DNA of 64,000 bases, from NCBI RefSeq assembly GCF_027625935.1, contig NZ_CP115300.1, positions 2,356,001 to 2,420,000 on the forward strand, written 5' to 3'. Source of the DNA: Streptomyces camelliae. Its GTDB lineage: Bacteria; Actinomycetota; Actinomycetes; Streptomycetales; Streptomycetaceae. Of this stretch, positions 42,914 through 51,483 are shown piece after piece. The stretch's first letter is position 1, and the number at the start of each line of letters is the position of its first letter. Position numbers and translations under genes: made by a program. The notes below the pieces were generated by a model. It saw nothing but the letters and a program-made list of their open reading frames with translations, was not told the origin of the DNA and searched no databases.

Positions 42914-42977
42914 AACCAAACGGTTCGGTTTGACTATACAGCCGTCGGCCACCGCCGCCAAACCGAACGGTTCGGTT
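42914..42977. promoter_or_regulatory. Two TetR-type palindromes between AKR and TetR genes
   Basis: AACCAAACGGTTCGGTT (42914-42930) and AACCGAACGGTTCGGTT (42961-42977) are near-identical 17-bp palindromes, the second perfect around a central G, with centres 47 bp apart. They differ from the AAACCGATCGGTTT set, so a different repressor, encoded at 42994, is expected to bind them. Confidence 0.75.
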
Positions 42978-42993
42978 GGGTAAGCTGAGCCTC

Positions 42994-43581
42994 ATGGCCT
43001 CCCGCAGCAGCGTCACCGACGCCACCAGTGACCGCATCATTTCCGCGGCCACCGCCGAATTCGCCCGTCATGGCATCGCGGGAGCGCGGGTCGAGCGGAT
43101 CGCAAAGGCGGCGCGCACCAGCAAGGAACGCGTCTATGCGTACTTCCGCAGCAAGGAGGCGCTCTACCGGTTCGTCGCCGGCCGGGAGCTCGCGGCCATG
43201 GCCGAAGCGGTGCCCCTGGATCCCACCGACCTTCCGGGCTACGCCGGCCGCATGCATGACCACGCCATCCGTCATCCCGAACGCCACCGGCTGATGATGT
43301 GGGGCCAGCTGGAGCTGCCGGCCGGGGAGGCTCCCTCCGACGACCCGGTGCAGGAGTCCCTGCGCCGCAAGATCGAGCTGGTACGCAAGGCGCAGGAGGC
43401 CGGCCACCTCGATCCCGCGTGGGAGGCGGAGGACATCTTCGTGTTCGTCAGTCAGCTGGCTCTGTCGTGGGCGGCCCAGAACAACCTCGGTCCCCTCGGC
43501 GAGGAACGCGACGCCTTCATGGCGGCCCGCCGGGCAGCCATCGTCGCCGCCGTCCAGCGCCTCTTCCCTGCGACGGCATGA
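42994..43581 (+). CDS. TetR-family regulator of the aldo/keto reductase
   Basis: This 195-residue TetR regulator has its HTH in IISAATAEFARHGIAGARVE and RIAKAARTSKERVYAYFRSK. The C-terminal part (DPTDLPGYAGRMHDHAIRHP, WAAQNNLGPLG) resembles the TetR group often called C_17-type. ATG at 42994 is used; the open frame upstream only reads through the operator. It is divergent from the AKR gene and should repress it and itself. Confidence 0.88.
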   Translation: MASRSSVTDATSDRIISAATAEFARHGIAGARVERIAKAARTSKERVYAYFRSKEALYRFVAGRELAAMAEAVPLDPTDLPGYAGRMHDHAIRHPERHRLMMWGQLELPAGEAPSDDPVQESLRRKIELVRKAQEAGHLDPAWEAEDIFVFVSQLALSWAAQNNLGPLGEERDAFMAARRAAIVAAVQRLFPATA

Positions 43582-43734
43582 ACCAGCGGCAGCGAACGAC
43601 GGTGATGGGCCACGGATTCGTCAGCCAGGGTGACGTCCTCGCCGTGCCGCAACCCGGTCGATGCCGCCGCCCGCTCGCCGCACCTCACTCAAGGCCCCCG
43701 TGCTTCCTGCTCCGCTCACGCCGTCAAAGGAGTT

Positions 43735-44886
43735 TCACAGAAGATCGCACACCGCATGACTGTCTGAAGCTGCACCGGAAACGCGGTGGATCGGACCGGT
43801 GACCCCTGCCAGAGGCAGGCCGGTGCTCTGGTTTGCGTGGGCGATGATCTCGGCGGTGATGGAGATGGCCGTCTCCTCGGGGGTGCGGGCACCGAGGTCG
43901 AGGCCGATCGGGGAGTGCAGCCGATCCAACTGTCCATCAGTGACCCCGACGTCACGCAGGCGGCGCAGACGTTCATCGTGGGTGCGGCGGGAGCCCATGG
44001 CGCCGACGTAGCCGACGGGCAGATCGAGGGCGAGCTGGAGCAGGGGGATGTCGAACTTGGCGTCGTGGGTCAGCACGCAGACGGCGGTACGGGCGTCCAC
44101 GGCCGTCTGGGCCAGGTAGCGGTGGGGCCAGTCGACGACCACCTCGTCGGCGTGCGGGAAGCGGGCTTCGGTGGCGAAGACGGGGCGGGCGTCGCACACG
44201 GTGACGTGGTAGCCGAGGAACCGGCCGGCCTGGGCGAGGGCGGCGGCGAAGTCGATCGCGCCGAAGATCAGCATGCGGGGGCGGGTGGCGGCCGCGTGGA
44301 CGAGGACGGAGAGCTTCTCGGGGCAGGTGTCGGCGTCTCCGCCGAGGGTGAGGAGTGCGGTGCGTCCGGTACGCAGTTGGGCGGTGGCCCGGTCCGCCAC
44401 CGCCCGCCCGGTCGGCCCGTCGCCGAGCGTGCTGTCGGCGATCCAACTGTCGCCGAGCACGCTCAAAGTGGTGCCGAGCAATCCCTCGGGCCCGTCCACG
44501 ACCTGTGCCACGGCAGCAGGCCGACCCTCGACCGCCTCGGCGAGCGCCGCGCCGAGATGCGGCTGGGCGGCGGGGTCGATGCGCTGGACAAGGACGTCGA
44601 GCTCGCCGCCACAGGTCAGGCCCACGGCAAAGGCGTCGTTGTCGGAGTAGCCGAACCAGGCCCGCCGGGGCGCATCTTGCTCATCCAGCACCTGCCGGCA
44701 CAGCTCGTACACCGCGCCCTCGACGCAGCCGCCGGAGATGCTGCCGATGACCTTGCCGTCCTCGTGCACCGCCACCGACGTACCGATGGGCAGGGGTGCG
44801 CTGCCGGTGACGTCGACGACCGTGGCCAGGGCGAAGGGGCGTTCCTCGCGGCACCAGCGGTGCAGTGTGTCCGCGATGTTCAGCAT
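43735..44886 (-). CDS. XdhC/PaoD-family molybdenum enzyme maturation protein
   Basis: This 383-residue XdhC-family protein has an N-terminal domain with TVVDVTGSAPLPIGTSVAVH, SISGGCVEGAVYEL and LTCGGELDVLVQ. Its C-terminal Rossmann domain contains MLIFGAIDFAAALAQAGRFL and GYVGAMGSRRTHDERLRRL. XdhC/PaoD binds molybdenum cofactor and supports its sulfuration and insertion into xanthine dehydrogenase-family enzymes. It is the fourth gene of the set 48855-43735, which matches the paoABCD order of E. coli. Confidence 0.88.
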   Translation of the reverse strand: MLNIADTLHRWCREERPFALATVVDVTGSAPLPIGTSVAVHEDGKVIGSISGGCVEGAVYELCRQVLDEQDAPRRAWFGYSDNDAFAVGLTCGGELDVLVQRIDPAAQPHLGAALAEAVEGRPAAVAQVVDGPEGLLGTTLSVLGDSWIADSTLGDGPTGRAVADRATAQLRTGRTALLTLGGDADTCPEKLSVLVHAAATRPRMLIFGAIDFAAALAQAGRFLGYHVTVCDARPVFATEARFPHADEVVVDWPHRYLAQTAVDARTAVCVLTHDAKFDIPLLQLALDLPVGYVGAMGSRRTHDERLRRLRDVGVTDGQLDRLHSPIGLDLGARTPEETAISITAEIIAHANQSTGLPLAGVTGPIHRVSGAASDSHAVCDLL

Positions 44887-45034
44887 GGGGGGCTCCAGAA
44901 CAGACGTCGCTGTCGCAGAAGGTGGATAGGGCCGCCGCCGCGTCCACGGGGGCGCATGCGCGGCGGCGGCCCGGGGAGGTCCGGCAGCCGTACGGGGAGT
45001 TCGGCTGCCGGACCCGCCCATGGAGGCGGTGTCG

Positions 45035-47227
45035 TCAGAGCAACGCCTCGGCGGTGATGGGTAGTTGGCGGATCCGTCGGCCGGTGGCGTTGAAGACCGC
45101 GTTGCCGATCGCGGCCGCCACACCCACTTGGACGACCTCGCCGAGTCCCTTGACGCCCAGCAGGTTGCCGGCGTTGTCCTCGCCGTCCAGGTAGATCGCC
45201 TTGATCTCGGGCACGTCGGCGTTCACGGGCACGAGGTAGTCGGCCAGGCTGGCATTCACGATCCGACCGTCCCGGTGGTCGGTGACCGTGTGCTCCAGCA
45301 GGGCCGTGCCGATGCCGCCCACGATGCCGCCGAACGCCTGGCTCTCGGCCAGCTTGGGGCTGATGATCCGCCCCGCGTCGTACACGCCGAGCATCCGCCG
45401 CACCCGCACCAGACCCAGGTTCGCGTCCACGGCGACCTCGGCGAAGGTGGCGTTGTAGGCGAAGTAGGCAGACCGGTCGCTGCCCGGCCCGTCGTAGGAG
45501 CCGTTCGATTCCAGGTGGGAGCGGTCGTTGCGGGCCAGCAGACTCTTGTACGTCTCCCCGCGCGCCGGGCTGGCCTGCACGTGCAGTCGGCCGTTCCGCA
45601 CCACCACGTCGTCCGCGTTCACGCCGTACAGCGGCGACTCCCGGTCCTCGACGGCCAGCCGGATCGCCTGCTGCCGCACCTTGTTGCAGGCGTCGACGAC
45701 GGCCGAGCCGACGCTGGCCATGGTCGCCGAGCCGCCGTGCGGCGAGGTCGGCGGATACAGGGAGTCCCCCAGCCGGAAGGTCACCGTGCGCATCGTCAAC
45801 CCGAGTGCGTCCGCGGCCACTTGGGTCTGGGAGGTGTAGGTGCCGGGCCCCATGTCACTGGTGGCCGCTTCGACCACCGCGGTGCCGTCGGCGTCCAGAC
45901 GGGCCCGCGCCTGCGCGGGATACCGCCCCGGGTCGTACACACCTGCGGCCATGCCCAGGCCGACCAGCCAGTCCCCGTCCCGCGTCGAGCGCGGCCTCGG
46001 GTTACGGCGGTCCCAGCCGAACTCACGCGCGCCGACCGTGTAGCACTCACTGAGCCGTCGGGTGGAGAACGGCTCGTTCGTCGACTCGTCCTCGCTCGGC
46101 TCGTTGCGCCGGCGCAACTCGATCGGGTCGAGGTCGAGTTCGTGTGCGAGTTCGTCCATCGCGGACTCGATCACGAATGAGGCCGAGGCGAAGCCGGGGC
46201 CGCGCATCCAGATAGGGGTGTTCACGTCGAGGGGCACCCGCCGGTACGCCTGACGGACGTTGGGCATGCTGTAGAGCATCTGGCCTGCCGGCATGACGGC
46301 CTCGAAGAACGTCTCGTACGACGAGGTCTCGGCGTCGATGTCGTGGATCGCGGCGTTCAGCCGGCCTCGCCGGTCGCTGCCGAGCCGCAGCCGGTACTCG
46401 TATGACGGCCTGAAGCCGGTGCTGAAGTACATCTGCCTGCGGCTGAGCACCAGTTTGACCGGGCGTCGCGCCACCCGCGCGGCCAGCGCGGCGACGACCG
46501 TGTGCGGCCAGCAGCGCAGTCCGCTGCCGAAACCGCCGCCGACGAACGGCGAGATCACGCGCACCGAGTCCGCGGGCAGGTCGAACACGGCGGCGAGCTC
46601 GTCGTGTGTGCCCATCACCCACTGGGTCTTGTCCCAGACGGTCAGCTTGTCGCCGTCCCAGCGGGCGATGGTGGCGTGCGGCTCCATCGGGTTGTGGTGG
46701 TTGCGGGCCAGCTCGTACGTCAGGTCCAGCCGTACGGCTGAGGAACGCAGGCCGGCTTCCGCGTCGCCGCGCGCGTAGTCCGTCGGCGCGCCCGGCTCGG
46801 CCTCGTGCAGGTCGGTCGAGGGCCGCTCGGCGTCGTAGCGGACCTTCACCAGGCTCGCCCCGTGCTGCGCGGCCTCCAACGTGCTCGCCACCACGACCGC
46901 GACCGGCTGGCCGTGGAAGAGCACTCGATCGTCCTGGAAGACCCTGAGCCTGCGGCCGGGCGGGTTGTTGGATCCGGCGTTGTCGCGGTACGGCAGCGTC
47001 GGCGCGTTGCTGTGATGGATCACCCGCAGCACACCGGTTTGTTTCTCGGCGTCACCGGTGTCGATCGAGGTGATACGGCCGCGTCCGATGCTCGCGTCGA
47101 CGATGACGGCATGCACCACACCTTCGAGGTCGTGTTCGGCGGCGTACAGCGCCTTTCCGGTGACCTTGAGGCGGCCGTCCACGCGGGACAATGGCGCGCC
47201 CACGGCTGCCTGTGGCTGGGGGCTCAC
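45035..47227 (-). CDS. Aldehyde oxidoreductase/xanthine dehydrogenase molybdopterin subunit (PaoC-like)
   Basis: This 730-residue molybdenum cofactor-binding subunit starts at GTG 47227, overlapping the FAD-subunit stop (GTGA). Landmarks are SRVDGRLKVTGKALYAAEHD near residue 15, the cofactor loop SPFVGGGFGSGLRCW near 220, GPGFASASFVIESAMDEL near 345, SDMGPGTYTSQTQVAADALG near 480 and GLGEVVQVGVAAAIGNAVFN at the C terminus. With its Fe-S and FAD partners it should oxidise aromatic or aliphatic aldehydes to acids. The close match in gene order to paoABCD favours an aldehyde, rather than a purine, as substrate. Confidence 0.88.
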   Translation of the reverse strand: MSPQPQAAVGAPLSRVDGRLKVTGKALYAAEHDLEGVVHAVIVDASIGRGRITSIDTGDAEKQTGVLRVIHHSNAPTLPYRDNAGSNNPPGRRLRVFQDDRVLFHGQPVAVVVASTLEAAQHGASLVKVRYDAERPSTDLHEAEPGAPTDYARGDAEAGLRSSAVRLDLTYELARNHHNPMEPHATIARWDGDKLTVWDKTQWVMGTHDELAAVFDLPADSVRVISPFVGGGFGSGLRCWPHTVVAALAARVARRPVKLVLSRRQMYFSTGFRPSYEYRLRLGSDRRGRLNAAIHDIDAETSSYETFFEAVMPAGQMLYSMPNVRQAYRRVPLDVNTPIWMRGPGFASASFVIESAMDELAHELDLDPIELRRRNEPSEDESTNEPFSTRRLSECYTVGAREFGWDRRNPRPRSTRDGDWLVGLGMAAGVYDPGRYPAQARARLDADGTAVVEAATSDMGPGTYTSQTQVAADALGLTMRTVTFRLGDSLYPPTSPHGGSATMASVGSAVVDACNKVRQQAIRLAVEDRESPLYGVNADDVVVRNGRLHVQASPARGETYKSLLARNDRSHLESNGSYDGPGSDRSAYFAYNATFAEVAVDANLGLVRVRRMLGVYDAGRIISPKLAESQAFGGIVGGIGTALLEHTVTDHRDGRIVNASLADYLVPVNADVPEIKAIYLDGEDNAGNLLGVKGLGEVVQVGVAAAIGNAVFNATGRRIRQLPITAEALL

Positions 47228-48204
47228 TTCGTACCTCCTACGATGCGCAGCTGGCGTGCGACGGTCCGTTTCAGCAGCTCGACCTTGAAGCCGTTGTGCT
47301 GAAGGGGACGGGCGCCGTCCGCCGCCTTCGCGGCAGCGGACGTCCACAGGGACTCCGAGGGACGCTCACCGACGAGGTGCCGCTCGACGGCGGGCAGTTT
47401 CCACGGCACGGTCCCCACGCCACCGGCGGCGACCTTCGCCTCCTGGATGACCCCGCGCCGGACGTGCAACGCGACCGCCGCCGAGGTCAGGGCGAACTCG
47501 TAGGACTGCCGGTCGCGCACCTTCAGGTATCCGGACTTGAGCGGACGCGGAAGCGCTGGGATCTCCACAGCCGTGATCAACTCGCCTTTTCTGAGAGCTT
47601 GTTCACGGTTCGGGGTCGTGCCGGGCCGTAGCAGGAAGTCGGCGAACGGCAGGGTGCGCACGCCCTCCGCGCCGAGGAGATGCACCGTTGCCTCCAGGGC
47701 AGCGAAGGCGACGGCCACGTCGGAAGGGTGGGTGGCCACGCAGGCGTCGGAGGTGCCGAGGATCGCGTGCATCCGGTTGAAGCCCTCCCGCGCCGCACAA
47801 CCGGAGCCGGGCTCACGCTTGTTGCAGGCGGCGGTCACATCACGGAAGTAGGTGCACCGGGTGCGCTGCATGATGTTGCCACCGATGGTGGCCATGTTCC
47901 GCAGCTGGGCGGACGCGCTCAGTTCCAGGGCCTGGGAAATGACGGGATACAGCGTGCGTACCTTGGGGTGCGCGGCGGCCTCGGCCATCCGCACCAGCGC
48001 TCCGATGCGCAAGCCGCCGCGCTCGGTGACGGTGACTTCGCGGAGCGGCAGGCCGGAGATGTCGACCAGCGCCTCGGGGCGCTCGACGGTCTCCCGCATC
48101 AGGTCGACCAGCGTGGTCCCCCCGGCGATGTAACGACCGCCTGCGCGACCGGCCTTGAGCGCTTCACGGGTGTCGGAGACGCGGGTGTAGGAGAAGGGAT
48201 GCAT
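47224..48204 (-). CDS. FAD-binding subunit of aldehyde oxidoreductase (PaoB-like)
   Basis: This 326-residue FAD subunit has the pyrophosphate-binding RYIAGGTTLVDLMRETVERP near residue 24 and RNMATIGGNIMQRTRC near 102. The cysteine set RCTYFRDVTAACNKREPGSGCAA suggests the extra 4Fe-4S cluster that distinguishes PaoB/YagS from ordinary xanthine dehydrogenase FAD subunits. It follows the 2Fe-2S gene by 12 bp and overlaps the molybdopterin gene by four bases. Confidence 0.88.
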   Translation of the reverse strand: MHPFSYTRVSDTREALKAGRAGGRYIAGGTTLVDLMRETVERPEALVDISGLPLREVTVTERGGLRIGALVRMAEAAAHPKVRTLYPVISQALELSASAQLRNMATIGGNIMQRTRCTYFRDVTAACNKREPGSGCAAREGFNRMHAILGTSDACVATHPSDVAVAFAALEATVHLLGAEGVRTLPFADFLLRPGTTPNREQALRKGELITAVEIPALPRPLKSGYLKVRDRQSYEFALTSAAVALHVRRGVIQEAKVAAGGVGTVPWKLPAVERHLVGERPSESLWTSAAAKAADGARPLQHNGFKVELLKRTVARQLRIVGGTK

Positions 48205-48216
48205 GGTGGCCGCTCC

Positions 48217-48855
48217 TCACTTCCGGCCCGCGGTCTGTTCGACCGCGCGCACGATCTTGACGTAGCAGCCGCAGCGGCAGATGTTGCCGCTCATCCACTC
48301 CCGGATCTCCTCCGGCGAACCGGTGTGGCCCTCCTGGATGCAGCCGACGCCGGAGAGGATCTGCCCTGGAGTGCAGTAACCGCATTGGTAGGCGTCCTCG
48401 TCGATGAACGCCTGCTGCAGCGGGTGCAGTTCGTCGCCCTTGGCCAGGCCCTCGATCGTGGTGACCTCGGCGCCCTCCAGCCGCACGGCCAGCGTCAGGC
48501 AGGAGTTGACCCGCTGTCCGTCGACCAGCACCGTGCACGCCCCGCAGGCCCCGGCGTTGCAGCCCTTCTTGGAGCCGGTCAGGTCGAGGTGCTCGCGCAG
48601 CAGGTCCAGCAGCGAGGTGCGGTTGTCCACCGTCACGGTACGGCGGGTGCCGTTGACCGTCAGGGACACCCGGCTGGAGCGCGCTGCTTCCGCGGCGGTG
48701 GCCTCCTCGGAGCCGGCGAGGAACGTCCCTCCGGCCACCACGGCACCGCCCACCACGACACCAGTGGCGATGACGGTACGCCGGCTGGGTCCCGAGGAGG
48801 ACTCACCCGATTCGGTCGAGGGTGGAACAGCGGATTCAGAGAGGTCAGCAGACAT
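48217..48855 (-). CDS. 2Fe-2S subunit with Tat signal (PaoA-like)
   Basis: This 212-residue subunit starts with a twin-arginine signal: PSRRTVIATGVVVGGAVVAG near residues 24-43, so the assembled enzyme is probably exported by Tat with this subunit as carrier, as for PaoABC. Two 2Fe-2S motifs follow, CNAGACGACTVLVDG with a distal C, and QCGYCTPGQIL with NICRCGCY. ATG at 48855 is seven bases after GAAGG; GTG at 48861 is an alternative. It is the first gene of the pao-like set. Confidence 0.88.
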   Translation of the reverse strand: MSADLSESAVPPSTESGESSSGPSRRTVIATGVVVGGAVVAGGTFLAGSEEATAAEAARSSRVSLTVNGTRRTVTVDNRTSLLDLLREHLDLTGSKKGCNAGACGACTVLVDGQRVNSCLTLAVRLEGAEVTTIEGLAKGDELHPLQQAFIDEDAYQCGYCTPGQILSGVGCIQEGHTGSPEEIREWMSGNICRCGCYVKIVRAVEQTAGRK

Positions 48856-49011
48856 ACGCACGCCTTCGCATCACGGACGGGACAGTCGTGAACAACAGCG
48901 GGGCAGCAGGCGCGGGATCAACGCCGCCGCGGGGAAAGGGCAACCGCGCGCACCTTGGCAGCGGCGGCCGGTCACGCCGGAAGTCTTGCATCACCGGCCA
49001 CACTCGCGACA

Positions 49012-49030
49012 GGGAGACTTTTATCCCCCC
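49012..49030 (+). promoter_or_regulatory. Shared XRE-associated 19-bp motif, site S2
   Basis: GGGAGACTTTTATCCCCCC lies in the 420-bp space between the divergent pao-like operon and the alcohol dehydrogenase gene at 49277, and fits the consensus RGGARRGWTTTRTCCCTGG except at the last bases. The rest of the interval contains no gene. Confidence 0.5.
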
Positions 49031-49276
49031 TTTGCCTTCTCGTGGTCTTCCCCATGATGAGGAGGCGGTGAGCGAACCGAATTCTTGAGCGCATGATTCT
49101 TGAGGACATGGCACATTTCGCGCGCCGCCGGGCAAGAGCCTGACTCTGACAGTCGTAGGAACCGCGAACGTAGGCACATTCCTGCCCTGGGTCATTTCCC
49201 GGCGGCGAGGCAGGCTCGTCACCGTGCCCGGTCCGAAGGCAGCCGGGCACGAGAGCACTGCTAGGAGACCCCCCTC

Positions 49277-50320
49277 ATGACCACCGTTGCTGCTTACGCC
49301 GCGCCCGCCGCCAAGGCTCCGCTGGAGCGCACCACCATCGAGCGGCGCCCGGTCGGCGAATTCGACGTGCTGATCGACATCAAGTTCGCCGGCATCTGTC
49401 ACTCCGACATCCACCAGGTCCAGGAGGGCTGGGGTACCGCCATCTTCCCGATGGTCCCCGGTCACGAGATCGCCGGTGTCGTCTCCGAGGTCGGCCCCGG
49501 TGTCACGAAGTACCAGGTCGGCGACCGGGTGGGCGTCGGCTGCTTCGTCGACTCCTGCCGCGAGTGCGAGCACTGCGAGGCCGGACTGGAGCAGTACTGC
49601 ACCGGCAGCGGCATGATCCAGACGTACAACTACCTCGACAAGGACGGCCGGCCCACCTACGGCGGCTACTCCGAGAAGATCGTGGTCGACGAGAATTACG
49701 CCGTCCGCATCCCCGACGGCCTCGCCCTCGACGTGGCCGCCCCGCTGCTGTGCGCGGGCATCACCCTGTACTCCCCGCTCAAGCACTGGGGCGCCGGTCC
49801 CGGCAAGAAGGTCGCGATCGTCGGTCTGGGCGGCCTCGGCCACATGGGCGTCAAGATCGCGCACGCGCTGGGCGCCGAGGTCACCGTCCTCTCGCAGTCG
49901 CTGCGCAAGAAGGACGACGGCCTGAACCTGGGCGCGGACCACTACTACGCCACCAGCGACCCTAAGACCTTCGAGGACCTGGCCGGCACCTTCGACCTGA
50001 TCGTCTCGACGGTCTCGGCTCCGCTGGACTTCAGCGGCTACGTGAACCTGCTGAAGATCGACGGAGCCCTGGTCAACGTCGGCGCCCCCGAGGAGCCGAT
50101 CACCGTCAACGTCTTTCCCCTGATCATGGGCCGCAGGTCGATCGCCGGCTCCGCCATCGGCGGCATCGCCGAGACCCAGGAGATGCTGGACTTCTGTGCC
50201 GAGCACGGCTTCGGCGCCGAGATCGAAGTCATCGCCGCGTCCGAGATCAACGAGGCGTACGAGCGGGTGCTGGCGAGCGACGTCCGGTACCGGTTCGTGA
50301 TCGACACCGCGACGATCTGA
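49277..50320 (+). CDS. Zinc-dependent NAD(P) alcohol dehydrogenase (YahK/CAD-like)
   Basis: This 347-residue medium-chain dehydrogenase of the cinnamyl-alcohol type has the catalytic zinc ligands in [10 protein letters not shown] and [10 protein letters not shown], and the structural zinc cysteines in [15 protein letters not shown]. The dinucleotide motif is [17 protein letters not shown] near residue 178. It would reduce a broad range of aldehydes with NADPH. It is divergent from the aldehyde oxidoreductase operon, with motif S2 between them, and a perfect 16-bp terminator hairpin follows. Confidence 0.9.
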   Translation: MTTVAAYAAPAAKAPLERTTIERRPVGEFDVLIDIKFAGICHSDIHQVQEGWGTAIFPMVPGHEIAGVVSEVGPGVTKYQVGDRVGVGCFVDSCRECEHCEAGLEQYCTGSGMIQTYNYLDKDGRPTYGGYSEKIVVDENYAVRIPDGLALDVAAPLLCAGITLYSPLKHWGAGPGKKVAIVGLGGLGHMGVKIAHALGAEVTVLSQSLRKKDDGLNLGADHYYATSDPKTFEDLAGTFDLIVSTVSAPLDFSGYVNLLKIDGALVNVGAPEEPITVNVFPLIMGRRSIAGSAIGGIAETQEMLDFCAEHGFGAEIEVIAASEINEAYERVLASDVRYRFVIDTATI

Positions 50321-50343
50321 CCCCGGATTCTCCACCACACTCC

Positions 50344-50389
50344 CTGTGCCCTTGTCGGGGCGCCGCACTGCGGCCCGACAAGGGCACAG
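50344..50389 (+). terminator. Perfect 16-bp hairpin after the alcohol dehydrogenase
   Basis: CTGTGCCCTTGTCGGG (50344-50359) pairs exactly with CCCGACAAGGGCACAG (50374-50389) around a 14-base loop, 24 bp after the dehydrogenase stop codon. Confidence 0.75.
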
Positions 50390-50445
50390 CCATGAGGAAC
50401 GCAGGCGTATCCGCACCACCCTTGCCGGGAAATCAGGAGCGCACC

Positions 50446-51363
50446 ATGACCGAACTCGACATGGCCGAGCTGGCATTCAACGGATTCGTCGGGCAGTGGA
50501 CGGAAGGCACCACCGACGGCCGGCGCGCGCCTCTGCTGCGCCGGCCCTCCGAACTGGGCCTGGCCTACGAGGACGTGACGTTCCCGTCGATGGACGGCGT
50601 GCCTCTCGAGGGGTGGTTCATCCCGGCCGACTCGGACCGGCTGATCACCCACAACCACTTCTCCCCCGGCAACCGCTACGGCTATCCCGGACACCTGCCC
50701 GGCTGGGACCGCTTCGGCGGCTTCGAGGTCAACTTCCTCCCCTCCTACAAGGCACTGCACGACGCCGGCTACAACGTCCTCGCCTACGACCTGCGCAACC
50801 ACGGCATGAGCGGGTACGGCAACGGCGGCATCTGCACGATCGGCCTCACCGAGTACCGCGACGTCATCGGAGCCCTCCGCTACGCCGCGGCACGCCCCGA
50901 CACCAAGAACATGAAGAAGGCCCTGCTGTCGGTGTGCCTGGGCGCCAACTCCACTGCCGTGGCCTGGGCCAAGCACCCCGAGGAATTCGCCGAGATCCAG
51001 GCACTGGTGATGCTCCAGCCGTTGGAGGGCCGTTCCATCGGCGAACAGTTCTCCAAGGCCCTTGGTTTCAAAGGCGGTTACGACCGGCTCGACCAGGCCG
51101 TGCTGGAGCGCACCGGATTCCGTCTTGCAGAGCAGTCGCCTGCCAAGTACGCCTCCGCCATCACCGTGCCCACGCTGGTGGCGCAGGAGCACGACGACGT
51201 CATGACCACCCCTGAAGCCGTGCAGGCCGTCCACGACGCCATCCCCGTCGAGGACAAGCAGATGCACTGGATCCACGGCAGCACCCGCCGCTTCGACGGC
51301 TACAACTACTTCAGCGAGCACCCCGAGGTCGCTGTCGACTGGTTCGACTCCCACGTCCGCTGA
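50446..51363 (+). CDS. Alpha/beta hydrolase with a cysteine at the nucleophile elbow
   Basis: This 305-residue alpha/beta hydrolase has VLAYDLRNHGMSGYGNGG near residue 111 and the elbow sequence SVCLGANST with C164 where most relatives have serine (GxSxG). Dienelactone hydrolases use cysteine in this place, but the overall sequence is of another subgroup. The partner acids are probably in LVAQEHDD and the histidine in WIHGSTRRFDGYNYFSE. ATG at 50446 follows CAGGAG. A 10-codon frame (MEEFFAKNLA, 51390-51422) follows and may be a remnant. It may hydrolyse a thioester, lactone or ester. Confidence 0.78.
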   Translation: MTELDMAELAFNGFVGQWTEGTTDGRRAPLLRRPSELGLAYEDVTFPSMDGVPLEGWFIPADSDRLITHNHFSPGNRYGYPGHLPGWDRFGGFEVNFLPSYKALHDAGYNVLAYDLRNHGMSGYGNGGICTIGLTEYRDVIGALRYAAARPDTKNMKKALLSVCLGANSTAVAWAKHPEEFAEIQALVMLQPLEGRSIGEQFSKALGFKGGYDRLDQAVLERTGFRLAEQSPAKYASAITVPTLVAQEHDDVMTTPEAVQAVHDAIPVEDKQMHWIHGSTRRFDGYNYFSEHPEVAVDWFDSHVR

Positions 51364-51431
51364 CGAACAACCGCAGGAGAGGCAGGGACATGGAGGAGTT
51401 CTTCGCCAAGAACCTGGCGTGAGCGCCGGTC

Positions 51432-51473
51432 ACGGAAAGCCGACCCGGGGCTGACCTCGGGTCGGCTTTCCGT
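51432..51473. terminator. Perfect 15-bp bidirectional terminator
   Basis: ACGGAAAGCCGACCC (51432-51446) and GGGTCGGCTTTCCGT (51459-51473) pair exactly around a 12-base loop. The stem is T-rich on one arm and lies between the convergent hydrolase and MFS genes. Confidence 0.75.
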
Positions 51474-51483
51474 CTGTCGGGGC

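Noticed and set aside
45035..48204. Long plus-strand open frames opposite the pao-like genes and many other large genes
   Set aside because: They mirror high-GC coding genes and have arginine/glycine/valine-rich shadow composition.
51390..51422. Ten-codon frame MEEFFAKNLA after the hydrolase at 50446
   Set aside because: It has a good ribosome site but is too short to call a gene; possibly the tail of a deleted gene.
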